A stretch of 64,000 nt of DNA from PALSA-911 sp037442565 (GTDB lineage: Bacteria; Pseudomonadota; Alphaproteobacteria; Acetobacterales; Acetobacteraceae): NCBI GenBank assembly GCA_037442565.1, contig JBBIQA010000002.1, positions 29,622 to 93,621 on the forward strand, given 5' to 3'. This document shows, piece by piece, positions 35,755 to 44,187 of the stretch (position 1 is the first letter of the stretch; each line of letters begins with the position of its first letter). The notes beneath the pieces were generated by a model. The model ran no database searches. It was given only the letters and a program-made list of their open reading frames with translations, and was not told the origin of the DNA. A program made the translations under genes and the position numbers.

Positions 35755-38231
35755 GCGTTGAAAAGATCTCTCTGAACGGGGGCGGGTTTGCGGCCGGCTG
35801 GCCGCGGTTGCGGCATCGCCGGTTCCGACTCGCTCATTGCCTCCGCCACCACGGCTTCCGCCTCGGCCAGCAAGTCGTCCTGGTCCGCCTCGCTGGTCAC
35901 CTGCTCGCGGCCGATCTCCAGCAGGATCGGCACCGCCAGCGGCGACACGCGCGACAGCACCATGTGCACGATCCGCCCATGCACCCGCGCCAGCATCCCG
36001 GCCACGCGCTCCAGGTCGATCAGCCCGTGCGCCGCATCGTCCCGCGTCGCCCGCAACAGGATATGGTCCGGCTGGTGGCGGCGCAGCACCTCGTAGATCA
36101 GGTCGGAATTCACCGTCACCTGCCGGCGGTTCTTGTCCGCCCCCGGGCTGTTGCGGTGGATCAGCCCGGCGATCACCGCGACGTTGCGAAAGCTCCGCTT
36201 CAGCATGGAGCTGTCGGCCATCCATTCCTCCAGGTCGTCGCCGAGCATGTCCTGGTCGAACAGCGCGGCGATGCCGGTTGGCTGGAACGCGGACCAGATG
36301 CCGATCACATAGTCGGTCGCGACGAAGCCGAGCGGCGCGAAGCCGGCCCGCTCCATGCGCTTGGTCAGCAGCATGCCGAGCGTCTGATGCGCATTGCGGC
36401 CCTCGAAGCAATAGGCGACCAGATACCAGCAGCCGCCGCGGGGAAAGGTTTCCACCAGCAGATCGTCGCGGCCGGGCAGGCGGGAGCGCTTCTGTTGCAG
36501 CCGCAGCCAGTCGGCCACCTGTTCGGGAAACCGCGGCCAGTCGCGCGGCGATTGCAGCAGGCCGCGCACCCTTGCGGCCAGATTGGTGCTCAGCGGCAGC
36601 CGCCCGCCGGCATAGGCCGGCACCAGCGGATCATCCTCGCCGCCCTCGGCCGCCTCCACCGCCATTTCGTGCACGCGCAGGAACTTCAGCTTGCGCCCGG
36701 CGAAGATGAAGGCGTCGCCGGGGCGCAGCTGGTTGACGAAATACTCCTCCACCTCGCCCAGCACCGGGCCGAAGCGGCGCCTGCCGACCAGCTTCACCTT
36801 CAGCAGCGGCGCCTCGACGATGGTGCCGATGTTCATCCGGTGCTGCGCGGCGATGCGGGCGGAGCGGACATGCGCGCGGCCCTCGCTGTCGGTGAACAGC
36901 CTGTGGTTCTGCTCATAGGCCGCCAGCGCGTAACCGCCGGTGGCGACGTATTCCAGCACCGCGTCGAAATCTTCCCGAGGCAGGTTCGCGTACGGCTGCG
37001 CCGTGCGAATTTCGGCATAGGCATCGTCCGGCATGAACGGCGCGCCGCAGGCCATGCCGAGAAGGTGTTGCGCCAGCACATCGAGCCCGCCCGGCCGCGG
37101 CGGATCGCCGTCCAGCTCCCGGGCGGCCACGCCCTCGATCGCGGCCTCGCATTCCAGCACCTCGAACCGGTTCGCCGGCACCAGCACCGCGCGCGAAGCC
37201 TCGTCCATCCGGTGATTGGCCCGCCCGACGCGCTGCAGAAGGCGCGAAACCCCCTTTGGCGCGCCGATCTGCAGCACCTGGTCCACCCCGCCCCAGTCGA
37301 TGCCGAGGTCGAGCGAGGACGTCGCCACCACCGCGCGCAGCCTGCCGGCCGACATCGCGGCCTCCACCTTGCGGCGCTGCTCCACTTCCAGGCTGCCGTG
37401 ATGCAGGGCGATCGGCAGGGTCTCGTCGTTCAGCTTCCACAGTTCCTGGAAGATCAGCTCCGCTTGCGCGCGGGTGTTGACGAACACGATCGTCATGCCC
37501 GCCTCGCGGATGCGCGCCAGAACCAGGGGCGCGGCCTCCAGCCCCATATGTCCGGCCCAGGACAGCTCCCCCGGCGGCAGCATCAGCGAAATGTCCGGCG
37601 GCGTGCCGTCCGGCGCCTCGATCAGACGATGGGCGCCACAATACGCCATCAGCGCCGCCGGATGCGCGACGGTGGCGGACAGGCCGGCGATACGCGTGGA
37701 TGGCGCGATCCCACGCAGCCGCGACAGACACAGCGCCAGCTGGTCGCCCCGCTTGGTGCCGGCCAGCGCGTGCACCTCGTCGACCACCACGCGGGAAAGC
37801 CCGGTGAACAGGGCAGGGGCGTCGGCCAGCGACAGCAGCACCGCCAGGCTTTCCGGCGTGGTCAGCAGGATGTTCGGCGGCGCCTCCCGCTGGCGCCGGC
37901 GGCGGTTGGCCGGCGTGTCGCCCGTCCGGGTCTCGATCGTGACGGCAAGGCCCATCTCGGTGACCGGCGCGGTCAGGTTGCGGGCGATGTCGGTCGCCAG
38001 CGCCTTCAACGGGCTGACATACAGCGTGTGCAACCCCTCGCGCGGCGCCTCGTGCAGCCCGACCAGGCTGGGCAGGAACCCGGCCAGCGTCTTGCCGCCG
38101 CCGGTCGGCGCGATGAGCAGCGCCGACTCCCCGGCCCGCGCCGCAAGCAGCATCGCCAGCTGGTGCGGCCGCGGTTTCCAGCCGCGCCCGGCGAACCAGC
38201 CGGAAAAGAGTTCTGGCAATGTTCCATCCAT
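35751..38231 (-). CDS. Ligase-associated DNA damage response DEXH box helicase
   Basis: An 826-residue Lhr-like superfamily 2 helicase. Motifs in order: LIAPTGGGKTLAGF (Walker A, about 40), TTPESLAVLL, VVVDEVHALAG (DEVH box), LSATVAHP, FVNTRAQAEL, ATSSLDLGIDWG and LLQRVGRANHR (motif VI). A C-terminal DUF4145-like/Lhr extension of about 450 residues follows. It acts with PdeM, the exonuclease and the ligase, probably in processing DNA ends; the precise substrate is not proven. ATG 38231 lies 43 bases from the divergent exonuclease start. Confidence 0.94.
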   Translation of the reverse strand: MDGTLPELFSGWFAGRGWKPRPHQLAMLLAARAGESALLIAPTGGGKTLAGFLPSLVGLHEAPREGLHTLYVSPLKALATDIARNLTAPVTEMGLAVTIETRTGDTPANRRRRQREAPPNILLTTPESLAVLLSLADAPALFTGLSRVVVDEVHALAGTKRGDQLALCLSRLRGIAPSTRIAGLSATVAHPAALMAYCGAHRLIEAPDGTPPDISLMLPPGELSWAGHMGLEAAPLVLARIREAGMTIVFVNTRAQAELIFQELWKLNDETLPIALHHGSLEVEQRRKVEAAMSAGRLRAVVATSSLDLGIDWGGVDQVLQIGAPKGVSRLLQRVGRANHRMDEASRAVLVPANRFEVLECEAAIEGVAARELDGDPPRPGGLDVLAQHLLGMACGAPFMPDDAYAEIRTAQPYANLPREDFDAVLEYVATGGYALAAYEQNHRLFTDSEGRAHVRSARIAAQHRMNIGTIVEAPLLKVKLVGRRRFGPVLGEVEEYFVNQLRPGDAFIFAGRKLKFLRVHEMAVEAAEGGEDDPLVPAYAGGRLPLSTNLAARVRGLLQSPRDWPRFPEQVADWLRLQQKRSRLPGRDDLLVETFPRGGCWYLVAYCFEGRNAHQTLGMLLTKRMERAGFAPLGFVATDYVIGIWSAFQPTGIAALFDQDMLGDDLEEWMADSSMLKRSFRNVAVIAGLIHRNSPGADKNRRQVTVNSDLIYEVLRRHQPDHILLRATRDDAAHGLIDLERVAGMLARVHGRIVHMVLSRVSPLAVPILLEIGREQVTSEADQDDLLAEAEAVVAEAMSESEPAMPQPRPAGRKPAPVQRDLFNA

Positions 38232-38274
38232 CTCCCCTTATTTAGGCCGAGTGGACAGAGCCGCAAAGGACCAG

Positions 38275-39321
38275 ATGCCCCACCCCCAAACCTGGCTGAA
38301 GCCTTTGCCACAAGGCTTGTACTGCGAGCCCGGTGGCTTCTTCATCGACCCCGTCCGCGCCGCCGACCGCGCGGTGATCACGCACGGCCATTCCGACCAC
38401 GCCCGCCCCGGCCATCGGGCGGTGCTGGCCCACAAGGACACCTTGGCGGTGATGCGCGCCCGGCTCGGCGAAACCGGCGCCGGCGGTTCGCAGCAGGCAC
38501 TTGCCTGGGGGGAAGCGGTCACATTGGGAGATGTGCGCGTCTGGTTGCAGCCCGCCGGCCACGTGCTCGGCAGCGCCCAGGTGGCGATGGAATACCAAGG
38601 CAGCCGCGCGGTGGTCAGCGGCGACTACAAGCGCTCGGCCGACCCCACCTGCGATCCCTTCGTACCCGTCCCCTGCGACGTGTTCGTGACCGAGGCCACG
38701 TTCGCCCTGCCGGTGTTCAACCATCCGCCGGCGGCCGATGAAATCGCCAGGCTGCTCGACAGCCTGGCGCTGTTTCCGAGCCGCACCCACGTCGTCGGCT
38801 GCTACGCCCTGGGCAAGTGCCAGCGGGTCATCGCCCTGCTGCGCCAGGCCGGCTGGGATTCTCCGATCTTCCTGCACGGCGCCCTGAGTAAGATGTGCGA
38901 GGTCTATGCGCAGCAGGGCGTGCAACTCGGCCAGCTGCTTTCCGCGACCGCCGCCCCCAAGGCCGACCTGAAAGGCGCGCTGGTGCTGGCCCCGCCCGGC
39001 GCCCTCGCGGATCGCTGGGCCAACCGTCTGACCGATCCCGTGGTGGGGCTCGCGTCCGGCTGGATGGCGGTGCGCCAGCGCGCCAAGGCACGCGGCGTCG
39101 AACTGCCCCTGGTCATCTCCGACCATGCCGACTGGAATGCGCTGAACGCCACCATCGACGAGGTCGGCGCCCCCGAGATCTGGGTGACGCATGGCCGCGA
39201 GGATGCCCTGATCCACGCCGCCGGCCTGCGCGGCATACGCGGCCGGGCGCTGCGGCTGCTGGGCTACGGCGAGGAGGATGAAGGCGAAGCACCGGACGAA
39301 ACCTCGGAGGGGGCCGCATGA
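38275..39321 (+). CDS. Ligase-associated DNA damage response exonuclease
   Basis: A 348-residue metallo-beta-lactamase/beta-CASP nuclease related to SNM1 and CPSF. The metal site is VITHGHSDHARPGH. The beta-CASP part includes AGHVLGSAQVAMEY, VVSGDYKRSADPTCDPF, EATFALPVF and SDHADWNALNAT. It degrades DNA ends and works with the adjacent ligase. AAAGGA (38265-38270) precedes ATG 38275. Its stop overlaps the start of the ligase (ATGA). Confidence 0.94.
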   Translation: MPHPQTWLKPLPQGLYCEPGGFFIDPVRAADRAVITHGHSDHARPGHRAVLAHKDTLAVMRARLGETGAGGSQQALAWGEAVTLGDVRVWLQPAGHVLGSAQVAMEYQGSRAVVSGDYKRSADPTCDPFVPVPCDVFVTEATFALPVFNHPPAADEIARLLDSLALFPSRTHVVGCYALGKCQRVIALLRQAGWDSPIFLHGALSKMCEVYAQQGVQLGQLLSATAAPKADLKGALVLAPPGALADRWANRLTDPVVGLASGWMAVRQRAKARGVELPLVISDHADWNALNATIDEVGAPEIWVTHGREDALIHAAGLRGIRGRALRLLGYGEEDEGEAPDETSEGAA

Positions 39322-40895
39322 TCGCCTTCGCCGCGCTGCTGGAACGCCTGGCGTTCACGCCCTCGCGCAACGCCCGCATCGCCCTGCTGGCGCGCTATTT
39401 CGCCACCACCCCGGATCCCGATCGCGGCATCGGCCTGGCCGCCATCGCCGGGGAGCTGCGCTTCCCCGCCGCCAAGGCAGGCCTGATCCGCGAACTCGCG
39501 GCCGCGCGCACCGACCCCGTGCTGTTCGAGCTGTCCTATGATTATGTCGGCGACCTTGCCGAGACCGTCGCACTGATCTGGCCGGCCGCGCGCACCAACG
39601 CCGCCCCGCCCAGACTTTCCGACGTTGTGGACACGCTGGCCGGCGCCCCCAAATCGGAACTGCCGGCCATCGTCTCAAGCTGGCTGGATGCCTCCACACC
39701 ATCGGTGCGCCTCGCGCTGCTGAAGCTGATCACCGGCGGCCTGCGCGTCGGCGTCTCCGCCCGGCTGGCGCGCGTGGCGCTGGCGGAGCTCAGCGAGGGA
39801 CGCATCGCGGTCGACGATTTGGAAGAGATCTGGCACGGCGTCGCCCCACCCTACCGCAGCCTGTTCGCCTGGCTGACCGAAGCCGGCCCACGCCCCGACC
39901 CCGCCGGCGCGCCGGTGTTCCGCCCGCCCATGCTGGCGCATCCGCTGGAACCGGCCGACCTCGAAACCCTCGATCCCGCCGACTGGCGCGCCGAATGGAA
40001 ATGGGACGGCATCCGCGTCCAGCTCGTCGCCGGCCCCGGCGGCCGGCGCATCTTCTCGCGTGGCGCGGAGGACATCTCAGCGGCCTTTCCCGACATCCTC
40101 GCCACGATGGATTTCCACGCCGTGCTGGACGGCGAATTGCTGGTCGTGCGGGACGGCGCGCCCGCGCCCTTCGCCGACCTGCAGCGCCGCCTCAACCGCA
40201 AGACCGCCTCACCGCAACTGCAGAAATCCCATCCCGCCGGCGTGCGCCTCTACGACATGCTGTTCGACGCCGGCGAGGACATCCGCGCGCACCCCTTCGA
40301 CACCCGCCGCGCCCGCCTGGAATCCTGGCATGCCACCCAGGCCCCGCCGCACATGCAGCTCTCCGAACTCATCCCCTTCGCCGGCTTCGACGAACTCGCC
40401 GCCCTGCGCGACGGAGCCCGCGCCGCGGCGATCGAGGGCCTGATGCTCAAGCGCGCCGACAGCCCCTACCTCGCCGGCCGGCAGCGCGGGCCCTGGTGGA
40501 AATGGAAGCGCGACCCGCTGCGCATCGACGCCGTGCTGATGTATGCCCAGCGCGGCCACGGCAAACGCAGCGGCAGCTTTTCCGACTACACCTTCGGCCT
40601 TTGGCGCGACGGCGACCTGCTGCCGGTCGGCAAGGCCTATTTCGGTTTTTCCGACGCCGAACTGGCGCTTCTCGACCGCTGGATCCGCAACCACGCCATC
40701 GCCCGCTTCGGCCCGGTAACCGAGGTGGAAAAAGCCATGGTGCTGGAAGTGGCGTTCGACGCGGCGCAACGCTCCACCCGCCACAAATCCGGCGTGGCCC
40801 TGCGCTTCCCCCGCATCGCCCGCATCCGCACCGACAAACCAGCCGAGGAGGCAGATCGCCTGGACAGCCTGCTGGCGTTGGTCGAGGGCAGCTAG
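39318..40895 (+). CDS. ATP-dependent DNA ligase
   Basis: A 525-residue ATP-dependent ligase (LigB/LigC-like, of the kind linked to the PdeM-helicase-exonuclease set). The N-terminal DNA-binding domain occupies about 1-200. The adenylation domain has the active-site lysine in EWKWDGIR (K228), FSRGAEDIS, VLDGELLVV, GLMLKRADSPYLAG and the late WWKWKRDPLRIDAVLMYA. A C-terminal OB domain ends the protein. ATG 39318 overlaps the exonuclease stop. This enzyme is additional to the usual NAD-dependent LigA, which is not in the window. Confidence 0.95.
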   Translation: MIAFAALLERLAFTPSRNARIALLARYFATTPDPDRGIGLAAIAGELRFPAAKAGLIRELAAARTDPVLFELSYDYVGDLAETVALIWPAARTNAAPPRLSDVVDTLAGAPKSELPAIVSSWLDASTPSVRLALLKLITGGLRVGVSARLARVALAELSEGRIAVDDLEEIWHGVAPPYRSLFAWLTEAGPRPDPAGAPVFRPPMLAHPLEPADLETLDPADWRAEWKWDGIRVQLVAGPGGRRIFSRGAEDISAAFPDILATMDFHAVLDGELLVVRDGAPAPFADLQRRLNRKTASPQLQKSHPAGVRLYDMLFDAGEDIRAHPFDTRRARLESWHATQAPPHMQLSELIPFAGFDELAALRDGARAAAIEGLMLKRADSPYLAGRQRGPWWKWKRDPLRIDAVLMYAQRGHGKRSGSFSDYTFGLWRDGDLLPVGKAYFGFSDAELALLDRWIRNHAIARFGPVTEVEKAMVLEVAFDAAQRSTRHKSGVALRFPRIARIRTDKPAEEADRLDSLLALVEGS

Positions 40896-40989
40896 CAAGG
40901 TCAGGGACGCTTGCCCCATGCTTCCATCCCCGATTGACCCCGCCTGCCGCGCGTGATCCCCTGGGACGCATTGGTTCGGGGAGAGTCGG

Positions 40990-41847
40990 ATGTCACTGGT
41001 CGAAAACACGGCGAAACGGAAAATGCAGGCCGGCGGGGTGGCGCTCGGCTTCGGGGTGCATCATCTGCGCACCGCCGCGGTGCCGATGCTTGCCAAGGCC
41101 AGCGGCCATGACTGGATCTTTATCGACACCGAGCACGGCGCGTTTTCCGTGCAGGAAGCCACCCAGCTTTGCATCGCCGCGCTGCCGCACGGCGTCACCC
41201 CGATCGTGCGGGTCTGCGCCGGCGCGCTGGACGAGGGCACTCGCGCGCTCGACAACGGCGCGCTCGGCCTGGTCATTCCGCATGTGGAAACCGCCAAGGA
41301 AGCCCGCCGCATCGCCGAGGCGTTCCGCTATCCGCCCGACGGCCATCGCAGCTGGGGCGGCCCGCCGGCGGCCTATGGCTATCAGCCGCCCTCCGCGGTC
41401 GAGGCGCAGGCGGCGCTGAACAAGGAGATCCTGATCGTCGCGATGATCGAAAGCCCGGAGGCGGTGGCCAACGCGGATGCCATCGCCGCGGTGGAGGGGA
41501 TCGACGTGCTGCTGATGGGCACCTCCGACCTGACCGCCGAGATGGGCATTTCCGGCCAGCTCGGCCATCCGCGCGTGATCGCGGCCTACCAGACGATCAT
41601 CGACGCCGCCCGCAAGCACGGCAAGTTCTCCGGCATGGGCGGCGTGTACGACGTGGAGAATTCCCGCCGCTACATCTCCATGGGCGCGCAGTTCATCCTG
41701 TCCGGCGCGGACCACAGCTACGTGATGACGGGCGCGAAGGCGCGCACCGATTTCCTGCGCACGATCGAGGTCGCGCCGGCGCCCGCGAAGAAAGCGGATG
41801 CGAAACCGGTTGCCGCGCCGAAGAAGAAGGCCAAGGCCAGGAAGTGA
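40990..41847 (+). CDS. HpcH/HpaI family aldolase with basic C-terminal tail
   Basis: A 285-residue class II aldolase of the HpcH/HpaI family, which cleaves 2-oxo-acids to pyruvate and an aldehyde. IFIDTEHGAFSVQEA, IPHVETAKEARRIAEAF, VAMIESPEAVANADAIAAV (metal Glu) and LLMGTSDLTAEMG (metal Asp) are the hallmarks. After the barrel (to about residue 258) there is a Lys/Ala/Pro-rich tail ending KKKAKARK that is not normal for the family. GGGGAGAG precedes ATG 40990. The downstream hydratase could make its substrate, a 4-hydroxy-2-oxo acid. Confidence 0.9.
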   Translation: MSLVENTAKRKMQAGGVALGFGVHHLRTAAVPMLAKASGHDWIFIDTEHGAFSVQEATQLCIAALPHGVTPIVRVCAGALDEGTRALDNGALGLVIPHVETAKEARRIAEAFRYPPDGHRSWGGPPAAYGYQPPSAVEAQAALNKEILIVAMIESPEAVANADAIAAVEGIDVLLMGTSDLTAEMGISGQLGHPRVIAAYQTIIDAARKHGKFSGMGGVYDVENSRRYISMGAQFILSGADHSYVMTGAKARTDFLRTIEVAPAPAKKADAKPVAAPKKKAKARK

Positions 41848-41887
41848 TCGTCCGGTTGGCTACCCGATCTCCGGCCCCGTCCCGCTG

Positions 41888-42676
41888 ATGGATACCGACA
41901 AAATCCGCCAGGCCGCGGACCTGATCTGGGGCCTGTGGCGGGGCGGCGGCCAGATGGCGGCGTTGCCGCCCGAGTTGCGGCCGGCGACGCGTGGGGAGGG
42001 CTATGCGATCCAGGCGCAACTGCAGACCCACAGCGCCGCCGCACTGTTCGGCTGGAAGATCGCCGCCACCAGCAAGGCCGGGCAGCAGCACATCGGCGTG
42101 GACGGCCCGCTGGCCGGCCGCCTGCTAGCCGAGGGGCTGGGGCAGGACGGCGGAGAGCTGGCGTTCGGCGCCAACCACATGCGCGTGGCCGAACCGGAAT
42201 TCGCCTTCCGCATGGCGCGCGACCTGCCGCCGCGCAAGACGTCCTACAAGATGGAAGAGGTGCTCGCCGCCGTCGGCACGCTGCATCCGGCCATCGAAGT
42301 GCCGGACTCCCGCTTCGAGGCGTTCGCCAAGGTCGGCGCGGCGCAGCTGATCGCCGACAATGCCTGCGCACATCAGTTCATCCTGGGCCCGGCAAGCACC
42401 GCCGACTGGCGCGCGATCGACCTGTCGGAACATACCGTCCTCGCGGAGATCCCCGGCAAGCTGAGCCATGAAGGGGTCGGGTCGAACGTATTGGGCGATC
42501 CGCGTGTCGCGCTGACCTGGCTGGTCAACCAAATCTCCGGCCAAGGGCTGACACTGAAATCCAACGAGGTCGTTACCACCGGCACCTGCGCGACACCGCT
42601 GCCCATCCACCCCGGCGACCGGGTGGTGGCCGATTTCGGCGTGCTGGGCCGCGTGTCCGTTCGCTTCTCCGCCTAG
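41888..42676 (+). CDS. 2-keto-4-pentenoate hydratase family protein
   Basis: A 262-residue fumarylacetoacetase-fold hydratase of the MhpD group, which hydrates 2-oxopent-4-enoate-type acids to 4-hydroxy-2-oxo acids. Visible hallmarks are GYAIQAQLQ, GWKIAATSKAGQQHIGVDGP, EPEFAFRMARDLPP with metal-binding Glu residues, HPAIEVPDSRFE and DNACAHQFILG. ATG 41888 starts 40 bases after the aldolase. Together the two suggest the lower part of a meta-cleavage or similar oxo-acid route. The stop TAG forms the first bases of a large inverted repeat. Confidence 0.88.
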   Translation: MDTDKIRQAADLIWGLWRGGGQMAALPPELRPATRGEGYAIQAQLQTHSAAALFGWKIAATSKAGQQHIGVDGPLAGRLLAEGLGQDGGELAFGANHMRVAEPEFAFRMARDLPPRKTSYKMEEVLAAVGTLHPAIEVPDSRFEAFAKVGAAQLIADNACAHQFILGPASTADWRAIDLSEHTVLAEIPGKLSHEGVGSNVLGDPRVALTWLVNQISGQGLTLKSNEVVTTGTCATPLPIHPGDRVVADFGVLGRVSVRFSA

Positions 42677-42838
42677 TGTTCGTCCGGAAAGTCTGCGGCG
42701 GAGGGCCGGCGAGGGATTTTGGGTGCTGGGAAGGAGGAAACGCGGTCGCGATGCAGGGACATCGCGGCAAGTTTCCGACGCTCCCAGCGCCGAAAAGTCC
42801 CGCCGGACCGACCCGTCAGACTTCCCGGACGGACACTT
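42675..42838. repeat. 164-bp imperfect palindrome
   Basis: Two arms of about 82 bases are reverse complements of each other with a few mismatches. AGTGTTCGTCCGGAAAGTCT at 42675 faces AGACTTCCCGGACGGACACT near 42818-42837. Further in, TTTTGGGTGCTGGGA faces TCCCAGCGCCGAAAA, and the centre is near 42756. The left end overlaps the stop codon of the hydratase. No ORF inside looks real. Confidence 0.85.
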
Positions 42839-42870
42839 CTACCACCCGGCGCGATTGCCGACCCTGGGAG

Positions 42871-42966
42871 CGACCGTCATGGCCGGCCTTGTGCCGGCCA
42901 TCCACGGCTTTTCCGGCCGCGTGAAAGGCGTGGATACCCGGGACAAGCCCGGGCAAGACGGGTCGG
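42871..42966. repeat. REP/BIME-like palindrome
   Basis: Two halves in inverted orientation: GACCGTCATGGCCGGCC to the left and GGGACAAGCCCGGGCAAGAC to the right, each followed inward by a CGTGGAT-type segment and GAAA. The sequence style (GTCATGGCCGG...CACGG / CGTGGAT...CGGGACAAGCCCGGGCA.GAC) is a repeat I recognise as widespread between alphaproteobacterial genes. With the preceding palindrome it fills most of the 308-base gap between the hydratase and the next gene. Confidence 0.8.
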
Positions 42967-42984
42967 TCTTTCCCCAATTGGGTA

Positions 42985-43416
42985 TTAGCCCCTCGCCCGC
43001 GCGATGGCTTCGTCGAAAGCCGTCAGCACGCGTTCATGGCTGGAACGGTCGTTCATCTTCTCGATCTTGGAGAAGCCGCGTTCCCGCGCGACCGCCAGCA
43101 GCAGCCGGTTGGCCGCGGTCAGGGCGCCGGACGGCCCGATGAACCTCGCCGCGTAGCGCAGCGCGCCGACTGCGCAGAACCGCCCGTCGCGGGTTTCATA
43201 ATCGTGCTGGATCCAGTTCCGCTCATCCTCGATCAGCGACCGGGCGGTGGTCAGCAATTGCACGGTGAGCAGGTCGGGCGCGAGGTCCGGTGCGGGCGCC
43301 GGCGTCAGGAATGCCTGGATCCGGCCGCGAAGCCACTCCCACAGCGTTGGGTTCCGGTTACCTGTTGGCGCAGTACCGAACGGATTGCCATGGAACTCAC
43401 TGCCATCGAACGGCAT
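42985..43416 (-). CDS. DUF6197-like protein (143 aa)
   Basis: A 143-residue cytoplasmic protein. The C-terminal half, FCAVGALRYAARFIG then LLLAVARERGFSKIEKMND and HERVLTAFDEAIARAR, resembles the DUF6197 pattern (a Cys-x-x-Gly-Ala-Leu segment, an ND pair, and a C-terminal helix with VLxxxDxAI). No function is known. ATG 43416 has GGGAGG at 5 bases, which decides the start over an upstream in-frame codon. It is a single-gene unit next to the palindromes. Confidence 0.7.
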   Translation of the reverse strand: MPFDGSEFHGNPFGTAPTGNRNPTLWEWLRGRIQAFLTPAPAPDLAPDLLTVQLLTTARSLIEDERNWIQHDYETRDGRFCAVGALRYAARFIGPSGALTAANRLLLAVARERGFSKIEKMNDRSSHERVLTAFDEAIARARG

Positions 43417-43537
43417 AGAGGCCTCCCCATATTGCAATGGCGGTAATCCAAATGTTAGAGCCAAAAAGCCGTTCGTTTCAAGATGAATATTTGTTGGAGC
43501 AGCGTGCCGAATGGCCGTTCGCGGCCTCCAACAGGCG

Positions 43538-44167
43538 TCAGAGCGGCGTGTTGCGCCGCGTCATGGCGAGGTCCCATAGCCGGTCGCGGTCGGCGTCGAA
43601 CACCAGCGCCGGGTCCGCCGGAGCGGTGAACCACACCCCACGCGCGAGTTCATCGTCGAGTTGGCCGGGACCCCAGCCGGCGTGGCCGAAGGCGACCAGG
43701 TGCTTCGCCGGACCATGGCCGAGGCCGATATCGCGCAGGATTTCCGCGCTGTTCGTCATCGCCAGCCGGCCGTCGATGACGACGCTGCCGGCGGCGTGGT
43801 AGTCGGTGCTGTGCAGGATGAAGCCGATTTCCGGATGCACCGGACCGCCATAGAACAGCCGTACATTGCCGCTGATCCCGTCGCTGTCCTGGCCGATGGA
43901 GTCCAGCAGTTCGGCCATCGGCGGATTGCCGATGGGCTTGTTGATCACGATGCCGAGTGCGCCGTCCGCATCGTGGCGGACGATCAGGATGACGGTCTCG
44001 CTGAACCGCCAGTCATGGATCTGCGGCGCCGCGATCAGCAATTGTCCGGTCAGGGACGATCCCTGCGCCGCCGGCCCGGACGCCGGGGGCGCGGCGGGGG
44101 CGGCCGGCGCCGGAGACAGCAGGACCGCCAGCGACAGCAGGGCCGTCCGGAGCCGGGCGAACGACAT
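43538..44167 (-). CDS. YqgE/AlgH family protein with N-terminal signal segment
   Basis: A 209-residue member of the UPF0301 family. Conserved stretches are LTGQLLIAAPQIHDWRFSETV, GALGIVINKPIG, LFYGGPVHPEIGFILHS and FGHAGWGPGQLDDELARGVW. Unusually, it begins with about 26 residues (LRTALLSLAVLLSPAPAAPA) that look like a cleavable signal peptide, while most YqgE proteins are cytoplasmic and start at the LTGQ segment. The function of the family is not settled. ATG 44167 is the first start; no internal Met precedes the conserved domain, which supports the longer form. Confidence 0.85.
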   Translation of the reverse strand: MSFARLRTALLSLAVLLSPAPAAPAAPPASGPAAQGSSLTGQLLIAAPQIHDWRFSETVILIVRHDADGALGIVINKPIGNPPMAELLDSIGQDSDGISGNVRLFYGGPVHPEIGFILHSTDYHAAGSVVIDGRLAMTNSAEILRDIGLGHGPAKHLVAFGHAGWGPGQLDDELARGVWFTAPADPALVFDADRDRLWDLAMTRRNTPL

Positions 44168-44187
44168 CGCGATCCCGTTCGGAAATT

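Noticed and set aside
35529..38741. 1070-codon plus-strand frame opposite the helicase
   Set aside because: All SF2 helicase motifs are on the minus strand; the plus frame has no domain and runs across gene borders.
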